Assembly (NCBI GenBank): GCA_963743285.1
Contig: CAVUPF010000001.1
Coordinates: 248,001 to 312,000, forward strand
Direction: 5' to 3'
Source: CAVUPF01 sp963743285
GTDB taxonomy: Bacteria > Actinomycetota > Thermoleophilia > Solirubrobacterales > 70-9
DNA: 64,000 bases
The position numbers and the translations under genes were made by a program. The notes beneath the pieces are model-generated. The model saw only the letters and a program-made list of their open reading frames with translations. It searched no databases and was not told the origin of the DNA. Shown in pieces: positions 45,948-55,245 of this stretch. The stretch's first letter is position 1; each line of letters opens with the position of its first letter.

Positions 45948-48617
45948 GTGGGCAACGGACCAGCCTGGGCAGACGATTTGAAACCGCGTGGGGCGGACTG
46001 GATCCGCTGTGCATTGCAAGTCAATCCGTACGGATACGTCGTTCGACATGGCCATCCTTGCGAGCAGACCAGCGAGGTTGAGTACAACGAGGCGATGGTG
46101 GCAGCATTTCGAGAGGCTGACGTTCAGCTAATCGCAGTCACTGATCACTATCGGATTGACGAAAGCAGCTCTTTGCTGGCCTGCGCGGCCGAAGCAGGGT
46201 TAACCGCGTTACCTGGATTCGAGGCCGCAACCGCTGAGGGGCTGCACTTTCTTGTGCTCTTTGAGCAAGGTACTCCGCATGGCGAGGTCGAGCGCGCCAT
46301 TGGTAGATGTCGTGTGAAGGACTTGGGAACTCAGTCGCCGCAGGGTGAGATACCTGCGCTTGAGCTCCTCGGTACTTGCGAGGAGCTCGGCGCTGCATGC
46401 ATTGCTGCTCATATCACTCAAGGTAATGGGCTGCTTGCGCACTTATCAGGTCAGGCGCGACTCGCGATCTGGAAGTCTGAGCTTCTGAGCGCTGTCGCTA
46501 TCCCAGCCAGCATAGATAACGTTTCGAATAAAGCCTATCGCAGCATTCTCAGAAATTCCGATAAGACTTATAAACGCACGGTTCCACCGGCAATCATCAA
46601 TGCGCGTGACGTCTCGTCGCCAAAGGGTGTCAGTGCGCCGGGGGCAACTTGCGTTCTACGCCTCTCGAACTGTAACCAGCTGGCCCTTCGACACGCATTC
46701 CTTGATCCGCAGCTCCGTGTAAGGCTTGACTCAGACGATGCATCCACTTCAAGCTCTCGATTAGTCGCATTGCATTGGGATGGCGGATTCCTCGACAACC
46801 AAACCATTCCACTTGCTGACGGCCTGAATGTGTTGATCGGTGCCCCGGGTTCAGGAAAGTCGACCGTGATCGAGAGCCTTCGCGCTGCGTTTAATTTGGA
46901 GCCTAAGGGATTACGCGCGAAGGAGGATCATCAAGGGATTATGCGAGATGTCCTTGGGCGCGGAACCACGATTTCAGTCGTATTGGAGCAGACGTCGCCG
47001 GCCGCGACTAGATACGTAATCGAACGGCAGCTTCCCAATCCCAGCGTAGTTCGATTAGCTGACAATTGGGAGGTCTCCGGTCTATGCATTGATGACCTCG
47101 AGCCAATACCGCAGATATTTGGTCAGCATGAGATTGCCGACCTTGCAGAGGATCCAGAGAGAAGAACGATGCTTCTCGAGCGATTCGTAGGTCGCGACAC
47201 CGAACGAGAGTCAAAGGTGCATGAAGTGGCGATAGACCTTGCATCCTCTCGGGCAGGTATCGAGAGGCGCATGGAGGAGGTGGAGGATCTCAACGCCGAA
47301 ATGTCTTTGCTGCCAGGCGCAGAAGAGAGATTGCGTCAGTTCGAGGATGCGAATGTTGCGGAGCGACTGTCGGAACAAACGACGTTGGATCGTGAGTTCC
47401 GCGTCATCGAAAAGGCGCGACTCCACCTTGAGGATCTCCATGCTCTGTTGACGGAAGTCGAGCCCGCGAGTCGAGACGAGCTTCTAGGGTCAGAGTTAGA
47501 CAGTTCGCCGTTCCAAGGCCAGCTCAAGACCGTGGAGCGGGCCATCGACAGTGCCGAAACAGAGGTCCGAGACGCCGTCCACGTGGCAAATGCGGGTGTT
47601 CAGAAATCCCGTGAGGTTGTCGACGAGATTTTCGGCAAGTGGAAGAAGCGGCGGGCCAAAGCCGACTCTGACCTCGCGGCAACAAAGGCGGAGCTCGACG
47701 CGGAGAGCATTGATTACAACATATTCCGCGAAGTCCAGGGCCGGGTGGATGAGCTGAAGGGAACGAAGCCCAAGCTCAACAGCGCCACGAAGGGTCTTGC
47801 GTCCGAAGTCGCCGATCGTCGAAAGCAGCTCATAGAACGGGAGAAGCTGGAGGGTCAAACGATCAAAGCGCTGAAGAAGGCAGCGAGTCGCGCCACGACT
47901 TCCCTCGCTCCCTCGGTACGCATCGAGGTGGAGGCAGCAATCGACCACGGTCGAGTAGGCGAGATCCTTAGGTCGAACGGTGGTCGGCTTGGAGAGGCCC
48001 TGAGAATCTTTGAAGATGATTCCGGATTCTCTCCGCGGGAACTTGCCGAGCTTGCGCGCGAAGGCGTAGGCAGAATTGCGACTCGTTGGGGAGTTACATC
48101 AAGTCAGGCGGCACTTATCTCGGCATTGCCTCCAGATGCCTTGATGGAACTTGAAGAATTGCCCACACTCATCGAGACCTCAATCCTCCTCAATACAGCT
48201 GGAGAGGGCGGTGATCCAAATTGGGTTCCTCTCGAAAGGCTTTCGAAGGGGCAGCGCGCAATCGCCGTCCTGCTATTGCTCCTTTTGGACTCCGGGTCAA
48301 TTCTGGTTGTCGACCAACCTGAGGATGATCTTGACAATAGGTTCATATCTAGTCGCATCGTGCCGGCTGTCCGAGCGGCGAAGAGACATCGGCAGTTTCT
48401 ATTCTCAACCCATAACGCCAACGTCCCGGTGCTCGGCGACGCTGAGCTCGTCGCGGGCCTAACCTTTCGAAACACAGATACCTCGGAGGGGGCGTGCGTC
48501 GAGCCAGAGCACGTGGGAGGGGTGGATAAGCCAGGCGTACGCAAACTCATCGAGCAAAGGCTGGAGGGGGGTCGGCAGGCATTCGAGGCTCGACGTAAGC
48601 GATATCGATTGTCGTGA
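45948..48617 (+). CDS. TrlF-like PHP-domain/SMC-type AAA ATPase
   Basis: 889 residues. An N-terminal PHP-like phosphoesterase region (about residues 30-160) has RHGHPCEQ, AVTDHYRID, LPGFEA and CIAAHITQ. An ABC/SMC ATPase follows: Walker A IGAPGSGKST near residue 295, coiled-coil arms at about residues 420-660, signature LSKGQRAIAV near 763 and Walker B ILVVDQPEDDLDN near 785. This layout matches TrlF-type AAA-like ATPases, found with anti-phage genes. The GTG start at 45948 has no strong SD. Base composition is clearly less GC-rich than the core, indicating transfer. Confidence 0.8.
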   Translation: MGNGPAWADDLKPRGADWIRCALQVNPYGYVVRHGHPCEQTSEVEYNEAMVAAFREADVQLIAVTDHYRIDESSSLLACAAEAGLTALPGFEAATAEGLHFLVLFEQGTPHGEVERAIGRCRVKDLGTQSPQGEIPALELLGTCEELGAACIAAHITQGNGLLAHLSGQARLAIWKSELLSAVAIPASIDNVSNKAYRSILRNSDKTYKRTVPPAIINARDVSSPKGVSAPGATCVLRLSNCNQLALRHAFLDPQLRVRLDSDDASTSSSRLVALHWDGGFLDNQTIPLADGLNVLIGAPGSGKSTVIESLRAAFNLEPKGLRAKEDHQGIMRDVLGRGTTISVVLEQTSPAATRYVIERQLPNPSVVRLADNWEVSGLCIDDLEPIPQIFGQHEIADLAEDPERRTMLLERFVGRDTERESKVHEVAIDLASSRAGIERRMEEVEDLNAEMSLLPGAEERLRQFEDANVAERLSEQTTLDREFRVIEKARLHLEDLHALLTEVEPASRDELLGSELDSSPFQGQLKTVERAIDSAETEVRDAVHVANAGVQKSREVVDEIFGKWKKRRAKADSDLAATKAELDAESIDYNIFREVQGRVDELKGTKPKLNSATKGLASEVADRRKQLIEREKLEGQTIKALKKAASRATTSLAPSVRIEVEAAIDHGRVGEILRSNGGRLGEALRIFEDDSGFSPRELAELAREGVGRIATRWGVTSSQAALISALPPDALMELEELPTLIETSILLNTAGEGGDPNWVPLERLSKGQRAIAVLLLLLLDSGSILVVDQPEDDLDNRFISSRIVPAVRAAKRHRQFLFSTHNANVPVLGDAELVAGLTFRNTDTSEGACVEPEHVGGVDKPGVRKLIEQRLEGGRQAFEARRKRYRLS

Positions 48618-48635
48618 ACGCAAACTCAGTGAGGG

Positions 48636-49838
48636 CTATTTCGTCATTTCCTGGAGTCCGCCATTGCGATCTCCCAGGTAGGCGTCGAGGCGGCCCGCAG
48701 CTTCGGCCTCACTCCCCGGCATCAGATGTCCGTAGCGATCCATCGTGATCGCGATCGAGGCGTGGCCAATGTAAGTGGATAGGGCCTTGGCGTTTACTCC
48801 AGCAGCGATCATCAGCGAAGCGAAAGTGTGGCGGCACTCATGAAGACCGATCGGTTGAAGGCCCGCCACCGCCCAGCGCCTTTTCGCCTTGGCGGTCAGG
48901 GTTGTCGAGTCGCAAAGCCGGTTGTTCGCATCGGCCAGCACCCGGTACTCGCCCCGCCCGCCGTTCCTCAGCTTCTGCTCCAACAGGTAAGTCCGCAGCA
49001 CTCTGGCAGTCGGTACACGGCGGATTCCCGCGCCGCTCTTTGGCTCGATCTCCCCCTCATGCACGTCCCAGCCTCGCCTCACGTGGATCACCCCAGCATC
49101 CAAATTGACGTCTTCCCAGCGCAGTGCCCACAGCTCCCCGCGTCGCAGTCCCGAGTAAAGGGCCAAGGCCCAAAGCGGTCGTTCGGCAGGCCGCAACGCC
49201 TCGATCAGCGCCGCCGCCTCGATGGGGTCGGCGATCCTCTGGCGGCGCCCACGGCTGGCTGGAAGCTCAAGGCCGGCTGTCGGGTTGATCGCCACCTCTG
49301 AGCGGGCAAAGGCTCTGCGGTAGATCACCCGCAGCGGGATCAAGGTGTTCTTGACGCTTGAAGGGTCAAGGCCGGTGGCGAGCAGGCGATCGGCGAAGTC
49401 CTGCACCTCGACCCGCGTCAGCGAGGAGAGCTTCTTGGGGCCAAGCTCGGGGCGGACGTAGATACGGATCGAGCGCTCGTATTGGCGGATTACAGAAGGC
49501 TTGTAGGGAGTGCCGGAGCGATTTCGGATTGAGCCCTCCTTCATCCCCACGACCAAGGCTGCTCCAGCCTCGGCGATTGTCACATCGCTTGGCCCCCGCA
49601 GGGTGCCGCGGCGGATCTGCGTCTGCGCTTCAGAGCGCCAGGCCTTGGCCGCGGCTAGGGTGGGGAAGGTCTTTCGCAGCGTCTTGCCGTCTCGGCGCGA
49701 GTAGGCCTGTGCCTGGTAGCCGGGGTAGCAGTTGCAGCGCTTGCCTTCCCGTGAGACGCATCGGCTCGAGTGGCGAATGGTGATGCCCTCGTGGCGCGGC
49801 TTGGAACGCTGATCTCGGCTTGTTGCTGCGGTGCTCAT
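48636..49838 (-). CDS. tyrosine-type site-specific integrase
   Basis: 400 residues from ATG 49838. An Arm-binding-like N-terminus (CNCYPGYQAQAYSRRDGKTLRKTF) precedes a SAM-like core-binding domain (VRPELGPKKLSSLTRVEVQDF). The catalytic domain has SGLRRGELWALRW (Arg), HECRHTFASLM (HxxR), YIGHASI and MDRYGHLMPG (nucleophile Tyr). A start at 49946 would overlap the excisionase-like gene by 50 bp. It is probably the recombinase that inserted this element at tRNA-Ser. Confidence 0.92.
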   Translation of the reverse strand: MSTAATSRDQRSKPRHEGITIRHSSRCVSREGKRCNCYPGYQAQAYSRRDGKTLRKTFPTLAAAKAWRSEAQTQIRRGTLRGPSDVTIAEAGAALVVGMKEGSIRNRSGTPYKPSVIRQYERSIRIYVRPELGPKKLSSLTRVEVQDFADRLLATGLDPSSVKNTLIPLRVIYRRAFARSEVAINPTAGLELPASRGRRQRIADPIEAAALIEALRPAERPLWALALYSGLRRGELWALRWEDVNLDAGVIHVRRGWDVHEGEIEPKSGAGIRRVPTARVLRTYLLEQKLRNGGRGEYRVLADANNRLCDSTTLTAKAKRRWAVAGLQPIGLHECRHTFASLMIAAGVNAKALSTYIGHASIAITMDRYGHLMPGSEAEAAGRLDAYLGDRNGGLQEMTK

Positions 49839-49896
49839 AACTCCCGCTCTGAGCGGGTCGCGACGATAGCTCTGGTCGGCCGAGAGATCGAGTCGC

Positions 49897-50100
49897 TCAG
49901 GCACCCGGGATCGCGCGCTCGGAGTGCTCGGCGAGCCAGCGCTCAAGCTCGACCACGGGGATCAGAACTCGGCGCCCGGCTCTGACGAGGCGAAGTTCGG
50001 CGAGGATGTGGTCTTCGAGGAAGTCAACGCTGACGCCGAGCGCGAGGGCCGCCTCGCTCTTTGAGAGCGCCAGGCGGCGGGAGCGGGGGTCTGTGTGCAC
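49897..50100 (-). CDS. excisionase-family HTH DNA-binding protein
   Basis: 67 residues: RLALSKSEAALALGVSVDFLEDHI, LRLVRAGRRVLIPVVELERWL. This is the MerR-like helix-turn-helix of small Xis/HTH_17 proteins. It sits directly upstream of the integrase on the same strand. Its first about 77 bases overlap the end of the next minus-strand gene in another frame. Confidence 0.8.
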   Translation of the reverse strand: MHTDPRSRRLALSKSEAALALGVSVDFLEDHILAELRLVRAGRRVLIPVVELERWLAEHSERAIPGA

Positions 50101-50869
50101 GCACTGAAGCCTGCCCTGGCATTGGCGCTTGCGGGAGGGCGTTTGATGGGCTCAACTTGGCAAGTAGCCGCTTCCGGAGCTCAGGCGAGACGCCGCCGTC
50201 CGCCGCGGCCGCGTCTTCAGCCATCTTGCGCACCGACCTCGGGATATGGCGCCAGTAGCGCCGCAAAGTCTGCTCAGTGACCGTCCTCGTTCCGTTGGTG
50301 AGCGCCCGCCACTCCTCGGCCTGATCTTCCTGCAACTTGAGCAACGCCTCGATCGCCTGCTCGACCGTGAGGCTTTCAAGGCGCCGTTCGAGCAAGAACC
50401 GCATACAGGCGTCCTCGCGCGCCGCGTCTTTGGGGCGGCGTTTGGCAAGCGTGCGCCGCCTGTGTTGGCGCAGCCACCCTGCAAAGCCCCCCGCGCGGAT
50501 TTCGCCGTGGACATATGCGTCGATTGCCGGGCCGATCAGCTCCTCGGGGGTCTCTGACGCCCGGATCTCAGCGGCCAGGGCGCTGTTCTCGGCAAGCCAG
50601 CGCTCCCGAGTCCCCGGATCGCTGAAGTCAAATAACAGGCCGAGCAGGATGCGCTGCGGAGGGTCGCAGAGGAGGCATTCATAGGAATCGTGTTTCTTGC
50701 CGCCCCCAGGCAGATAGGTGATGCGGGCTTCGTGGCGGCTGTGGTTGGCGTAGGAGATGTGCAGGCTGGGGTCAAGGGCAGCCCCGTGTTCGCGGTGGCA
50801 GTGGTCGCGCATATCGGCGAGCGCCTCCTCGTTTGGCCCGGCCAGCTCCCAGCTTTCGTCTCTTGCCAT
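50024..50869 (-). CDS. hypothetical island protein
   Basis: 281 residues from ATG 50869. A CxxC (YECLLCDPPQR) and several histidines (DHCHREHG) could bind zinc. The rest is helical with Arg-rich patches (RQHRRRTLAKRRPKDAARED). No family recognised; possibly a regulatory or replication-related protein of the element. An operator-like inverted repeat lies just upstream (50875-50887). Confidence 0.6.
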   Translation of the reverse strand: MARDESWELAGPNEEALADMRDHCHREHGAALDPSLHISYANHSRHEARITYLPGGGKKHDSYECLLCDPPQRILLGLLFDFSDPGTRERWLAENSALAAEIRASETPEELIGPAIDAYVHGEIRAGGFAGWLRQHRRRTLAKRRPKDAAREDACMRFLLERRLESLTVEQAIEALLKLQEDQAEEWRALTNGTRTVTEQTLRRYWRHIPRSVRKMAEDAAAADGGVSPELRKRLLAKLSPSNALPQAPMPGQASVRAHRPPLPPPGALKERGGPRARRQR

Positions 50870-50873
50870 CGGA

Positions 50874-50895
50874 ATTGAGCCCCTCAACAGCCCTG
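50874..50895. promoter_or_regulatory. operator-like repeat, copy 1
   Basis: ATTGAGCCCCTCAACAGCCC followed by TG. Contains the inverted repeat TTGAG-CCC-CTCAA. It lies between the divergent genes starting at 50869 (minus) and 50917 (plus). A 19-of-22 match occurs at 51564-51585. Confidence 0.45.
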
Positions 50896-50916
50896 CCCAC
50901 GAGCCTAGCCCTGTGC

Positions 50917-51552
50917 ATGGATGTACATGTGGATACGAACGAAAAGCCCGGGCTTAGCCACGGCAAAGGGGCAGACAGCCCGGGCATTGGGCTCTTTCGC
51001 CGCCGCGTCGTCTTTGAGCTCGATGCCGAGCAACTGCCCCTGCTGGAGGCCGCGGAGGCCCGCCACGGCTCAAAGCGCGCCGCGCTGATCGCCGCCCTCG
51101 CGGCAGATGGGAGCGCCGTGGAGCTACTTGAACGAACGGAGCGGGCAGAGGCCCAGGTTGCCAAGCACCACCGGGGCAGCGAGGCGGCAAAGAAGGGCAA
51201 GGCCGAAGATCAGGCGAAGCTGAAACAAGAGCTTGCGGCGGCCAAGAAGAAGCTCGCCAAGTCAGAGAAAGATCTGGCTAAAGAACGGGAGCACGGCGGG
51301 AAGACCGAGGCAGAGCTGCGCGAGGGCCTAGAGGAGCTCCGCGAAGCCATCGAGGAGCGTGACGAAGAAATTGAGGAGCTCCAGACCCAAGCCGTCGCGT
51401 ACCTGCGCTGTCTGCGTTGCAAGCGCTGGGTTCCTTCCGCGGAATGGAGCTGGGGCGAGCTTGAGGACGGCGGCGCCTATGCGTTCCACGAGCCCTGTGG
51501 CGATCACGAGGAGGGGCTCAAGGGTTCTAGCTGGCTTGCGCTGCGCGATTGA
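50917..51552 (+). CDS. coiled-coil protein with C-terminal zinc-ribbon-like end, unknown function
   Basis: 211 residues from ATG 50917. After an N-terminal domain (FELDAEQLPLLEAAEARHG) comes a long charged coiled coil (about residues 75-155) with KKKLAKSEKDLAKEREHGG. It ends with LRCLRCKRWVPSAEW and EPCGDHEEGL, which could be a zinc site. Divergent from the 281-residue gene with 47 bp between starts. No family recognised. Confidence 0.6.
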   Translation: MDVHVDTNEKPGLSHGKGADSPGIGLFRRRVVFELDAEQLPLLEAAEARHGSKRAALIAALAADGSAVELLERTERAEAQVAKHHRGSEAAKKGKAEDQAKLKQELAAAKKKLAKSEKDLAKEREHGGKTEAELREGLEELREAIEERDEEIEELQTQAVAYLRCLRCKRWVPSAEWSWGELEDGGAYAFHEPCGDHEEGLKGSSWLALRD

Positions 51553-51563
51553 TCAACGGGAAA

Positions 51564-51585
51564 GTTGACCCCCTCAATAGCCCTG
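51564..51585. promoter_or_regulatory. operator-like repeat, copy 2
   Basis: GTTGACCCCCTCAATAGCCC followed by TG; 19 of 22 bases match copy 1 at 50874-50895. It sits upstream of the DNA methyltransferase gene. Confidence 0.45.
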
Positions 51586-51619
51586 TTGGGATCGATTGAG
51601 CCCACCTACGTTCGCTCAG

Positions 51620-52441
51620 ATGTCTGGGCGGGCAAGGAAACGGCGGCAGAGCAAGCGCGAGGTGTCACGCACCGAGCGCTGCGCGGTCTGCAAGCGGAGC
51701 TTCCGCCAGCCGGCCCGAGGCCGCCGCGGGCGCTACTGCTCAAATGCCTGCCGCCAGATTGCCTACAGGCGCCGCAAGGGAGAGGGCCTTAAGCGGTCGC
51801 TAGTGCGCTTGGTGCAGGTCGATGCCTCTGTCTTCCTCGCGAGCCTCCCAGACGAGAGTGCCGATCTGATCGTCACCGACCCGCCGTATGAGTTCGATCG
51901 GGGCGGAACTCTGTTCCGTGAGTGGTTCGAGATGCTTCCAGACGCCGCTTGGCCGGAGATCTTCGCCGAGCTTTATCGAGCGCTCGCCGCCGACTCCCAT
52001 GCCTATGTCTTCGCCGATCGCCGCATCCGGCCAATCTTTGAGGCTGCGGCAGACGCGGCTGGATTTCACGTGCATCAGGCGCTTATTTGGGACAAGGGGT
52101 CGATCGGTCCCGGGCAAGGCGTCTGGCGTCCCCAGCACGAGTTCATCTGCTTCCTCTCCAAAGGCTCGCGCCCCGGCAACTCGCGCAGCCTGGGTGACGT
52201 CCTGCGTGCGCCACGACCCCGCGGGTATCCGACCGAGAAGCCTCTGGCCGTCCTTAGGGCATTAATCGGCCAGTCGAGTGAGCGGGGGGAGCTTGTGCTC
52301 GATCCCTTCTGCGGATCGGGGAGCACCGGAATGGCGGCGCGGGCGCTCGGGAGGCGGGCGTTGCTGTGTGATGTGGATGCGGGGTTTGCGGCGGGGAGGT
52401 TACGTCTTGATTTCGTTGCATTTGAACATGCAAGGCCGTGA
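51620..52441 (+). CDS. DNA methyltransferase, N4/N6 (beta-type motif order), zinc-finger N-terminus
   Basis: 273 residues from ATG 51620 (TTG 51596 possible). The N-terminal zinc finger is CAVCKRSF and YCSNACRQ. Motif IV TDPPYEFDRGG near residue 85 precedes the target-recognition region, and motif I DPFCGSGSTGMAA is near residue 230; order IV-then-I is the beta class. No cognate restriction gene adjoins, so it looks like an orphan, regulatory or anti-restriction methylase of the element. Confidence 0.85.
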   Translation: MSGRARKRRQSKREVSRTERCAVCKRSFRQPARGRRGRYCSNACRQIAYRRRKGEGLKRSLVRLVQVDASVFLASLPDESADLIVTDPPYEFDRGGTLFREWFEMLPDAAWPEIFAELYRALAADSHAYVFADRRIRPIFEAAADAAGFHVHQALIWDKGSIGPGQGVWRPQHEFICFLSKGSRPGNSRSLGDVLRAPRPRGYPTEKPLAVLRALIGQSSERGELVLDPFCGSGSTGMAARALGRRALLCDVDAGFAAGRLRLDFVAFEHARP

Positions 52442-52516
52442 CGAATTGCCAAGCCGCCGAGAGCCATCAGCGCAGCGAAATAGAGTTCGCCGTCTGATGC
52501 CCACCTGCCAATCGAT

Positions 52517-55239
52517 ATGAACCTCAAAGAGATCGAGGAGCGGGTCGCGGCCGTAGGTGCCGCCGAGGAGCCCGAGTTCCTCTTTGAGCTGTTGCGTGCC
52601 TACGGCCTGCCCGCCGCGTCAGTCACGCGCCTCAGGAACGGCAGCTACAACAAGGCCAAGGACGACAACGAGGTCCTCTGGCGCGACAAGGTCTTCTATC
52701 GCTACGTGGACGACGGCGAGGACATCCACGCCGTCGATCGACGCAGCGCGCACTGACGAGTCGATCACCAAGCAGCGCCCGCGGTTCCTGATCGTCCGCA
52801 ACCGCGAACAGATCGTTGCCGTCGACACCCGCACCAGCGACACGCTCGACACGCCGCCTCACCGACCTGCCCGGATACTCAGCGTTCTTCCTGCCGTGGG
52901 CTGGAATCGAGAAGACGCAGATCGAGAACCTGCAATCTACGCCGACGTCAAAGCCGCCGAGAAGATGGCGCGGCTCTACGACGAGATCGTCAAGCACAAC
53001 GCCATCGAGACCGAGGAGCGACGTCCACGACCTGAACGTCTTCTTCTCGCGCCTGCTGTTCTGCTTCTTCGCCGAGGACACGGGCGTCTTCGAGAAGGGC
53101 AGCTTCACCAACGCGATCGGCATCGCTCAGCTCGACGGCGGCGAGGACGCTCGCACGGACTATCTCGACGCAGCTCTTCGACGTTCTCGACACCCGAAGC
53201 CCGAGAAGCGGAACGGTGTTCCCGCCCACTTCGCCGAGTTCGGCTACGTCAACGGCAAGCTCTTCGCAGCGCATGCAAGCCGCGCCCGACCTTCTCGGCG
53301 AAGGCTCGGCGACTCGTCCTCGAGTGCGGAACGCTCAACTGGTCGGTGATCAACCCGGACATCTTCGGGTCGATGATGCAGGCCGTCGTCCACCCGGGCC
53401 AGCGCGAGAGCCTGGGCATGCACTACACGTCGGTCGAGAACATCATGAAGGTCATCCGACCGCTGTTCCTCGACGACCTGCAGGACGCCTTCGACGCCGC
53501 AGACACCAAGGCCAAGCTGACGCGGCTGCATCGAGCGCATCGCGCGATCAAGTGCTTCGACCCGGCGTGCGGCTCCGGCAACTTCCTGGTCATCGCCTAC
53601 AAGGAGCTGCGCAAGCTCGAGCACCGCATCCTCAAGCGAGCTCGCAGGAGGTCGATCCGAACGCGCCGGTCGCGCTCTTCCAGGACTCTCAGATCAAGCT
53701 GGAGAACTTCTACGGGATCGAGATCGACGACTTCGCCCACGAGATCGCGATCCTCTCGCTGTGGCTCGCCAAGCACCAGATGAACGTCGAATTCCGAGAG
53801 CTGTTCGGCACGAGATCTCAGCTCATCCCGCTGCGGGACACCGGCAACGTGCGTGCGCAAACGCGTCCCGTCTCGACTGGGAGGAAGCCTGCCCGTCCAG
53901 GACGGTGACGAGGTCTACCTCCTCGAGCAACCCTCCGTATCAAGGTGGCACCGAGCAGAGCGGATGCAGCAGAAGGCTGATCTGGCCGTAGCTTTCGGCG
54001 ATCGCTCGATCAACCGCTACCTCGACTACGTCTCAGCTTGGCTGATCAAAGGAGCCCGATTCGTAGTAGCTCACGACGCGCAAGCTAGGTTTCGTCACGA
54101 CGAACTCGGTCTGCCAAGGCAACCACGTTGGACTGCTGTGGCCCCACATCCACGCTGCCGGAGCGGAGATTGGCTTCGCGTACACAGTCGTTTCGGTGGT
54201 CCAATAGCGCAAAAGCGAACGCGGGCGTGACCTGCGTGATTATCGGACTCACCGGGCGAGGACAGCGATCTGTCAAATGGCTGTACACCGGCGGGACCAG
54301 ACGACGCGCGTCAGCGATCAACAGCTACCTCGTTCCCGACGCCCCCGACGTCATCGTCACGGCTACAGACGACAGCGCTCAACGAGCTTACCGAGAATGG
54401 CATTCGGAAGCATGCCCCGCGACGGTGGGCACCTGCTCTTGGGCCGCGCGCAGCGCGACGAGCTGCTGGGCAACTATCCGCAGGCGCGCAGCGTTTGTCA
54501 GGCGGTATCATCGGCGCAAATGAGCTGCTTGAACGGGCACCGAGCGATACTGCCTTTGGGTCGACGATGACGCCGCTCCGAGAGGCCGCAGCCGTCCAAT
54601 CGCCCTCGAGCGCATCGCTTCGACAGGTCCGAGCGGAGCGCTTGCAAAAGCAAGGCGGACAGCACGCGGCAGGCCGCTGCAGACGCCCTACCGGTTCGTC
54701 CAGATCGCCCATCGAGAAGGCACGGCGATCGTTGTTCCGCGACACTCCTCCGAGGGACGCGACTACATCCCGATGGGCTTCCTCGATGGCAAGACGGTCG
54801 TATCCAGACGCCTGCAACGTCGTCTACGACGCGGAGCCATGGCTTTTCGCGCTGCTGACACTCGCGGATGCACAACGTCTGGGTCCGCGCGGTCGGCGGG
54901 CGCGCTCAAGACCGACTTCCGGTACTCGGCGACGCTCTGTTACAACACGTTCCCGGTTCCAGCGCTGTCTGACGAGACCACGCGAGCTGCTTGACGGAGC
55001 GCACGTTCGCGGTGCTTGAGGCGCGCGAGCATCACTCGGACATGACGCTGGCGCAGCTGTACGACCCGGACAAGATGCCGGACGATCTGCGGGAGGCCAT
55101 CGAGTTACTCGACGCGGCGGTAGATCGGCTGTATCGCAAGCGTCCGTTCGCAGTCAGATGACGAGCGGCTGGAGTTGCTGTTCGACATGTACGAGGCAGC
55201 GACCGCGGCATGCAGAGCCCAGCGACAGAATTGGAGTAG
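52517..55239 (+). pseudogene. MmeI-like N6-adenine DNA methyltransferase, heavily frameshifted
   Basis: Pieces in all three frames assemble, in order, into one protein of about 900 residues. The N-terminal block has NRNGSYN-like LRNGSYNKAKDDNEV. YSAFFLPWAGIEKTQIENL, DVHDLNVFFSRLLFCFFAED and HYTSVENIMKVIRPLFLDD follow. SAM motif I DPACGSGNFLVIAYKEL is at 53556-53600, and motif IV NPPYQGG is at about 53929-53945. Then come YLDYVSAWLIKGA, WPHIHAAGAEIGFAYT, KWLYTGGT and a C-terminal recognition region to TAG 55237. Between indels the amino-acid sequence is well preserved. No nuclease domain is visible at the N-terminus, unlike true MmeI. Confidence 0.78.
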
Positions 55240-55245
55240 CGGCCG

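Noticed and set aside
52557..53783. A 408-codon continuous frame inside the methyltransferase as a separate gene
   Set aside because: Only parts of it carry family similarity, alternating with fragments in other frames; it is one gene read through indels.
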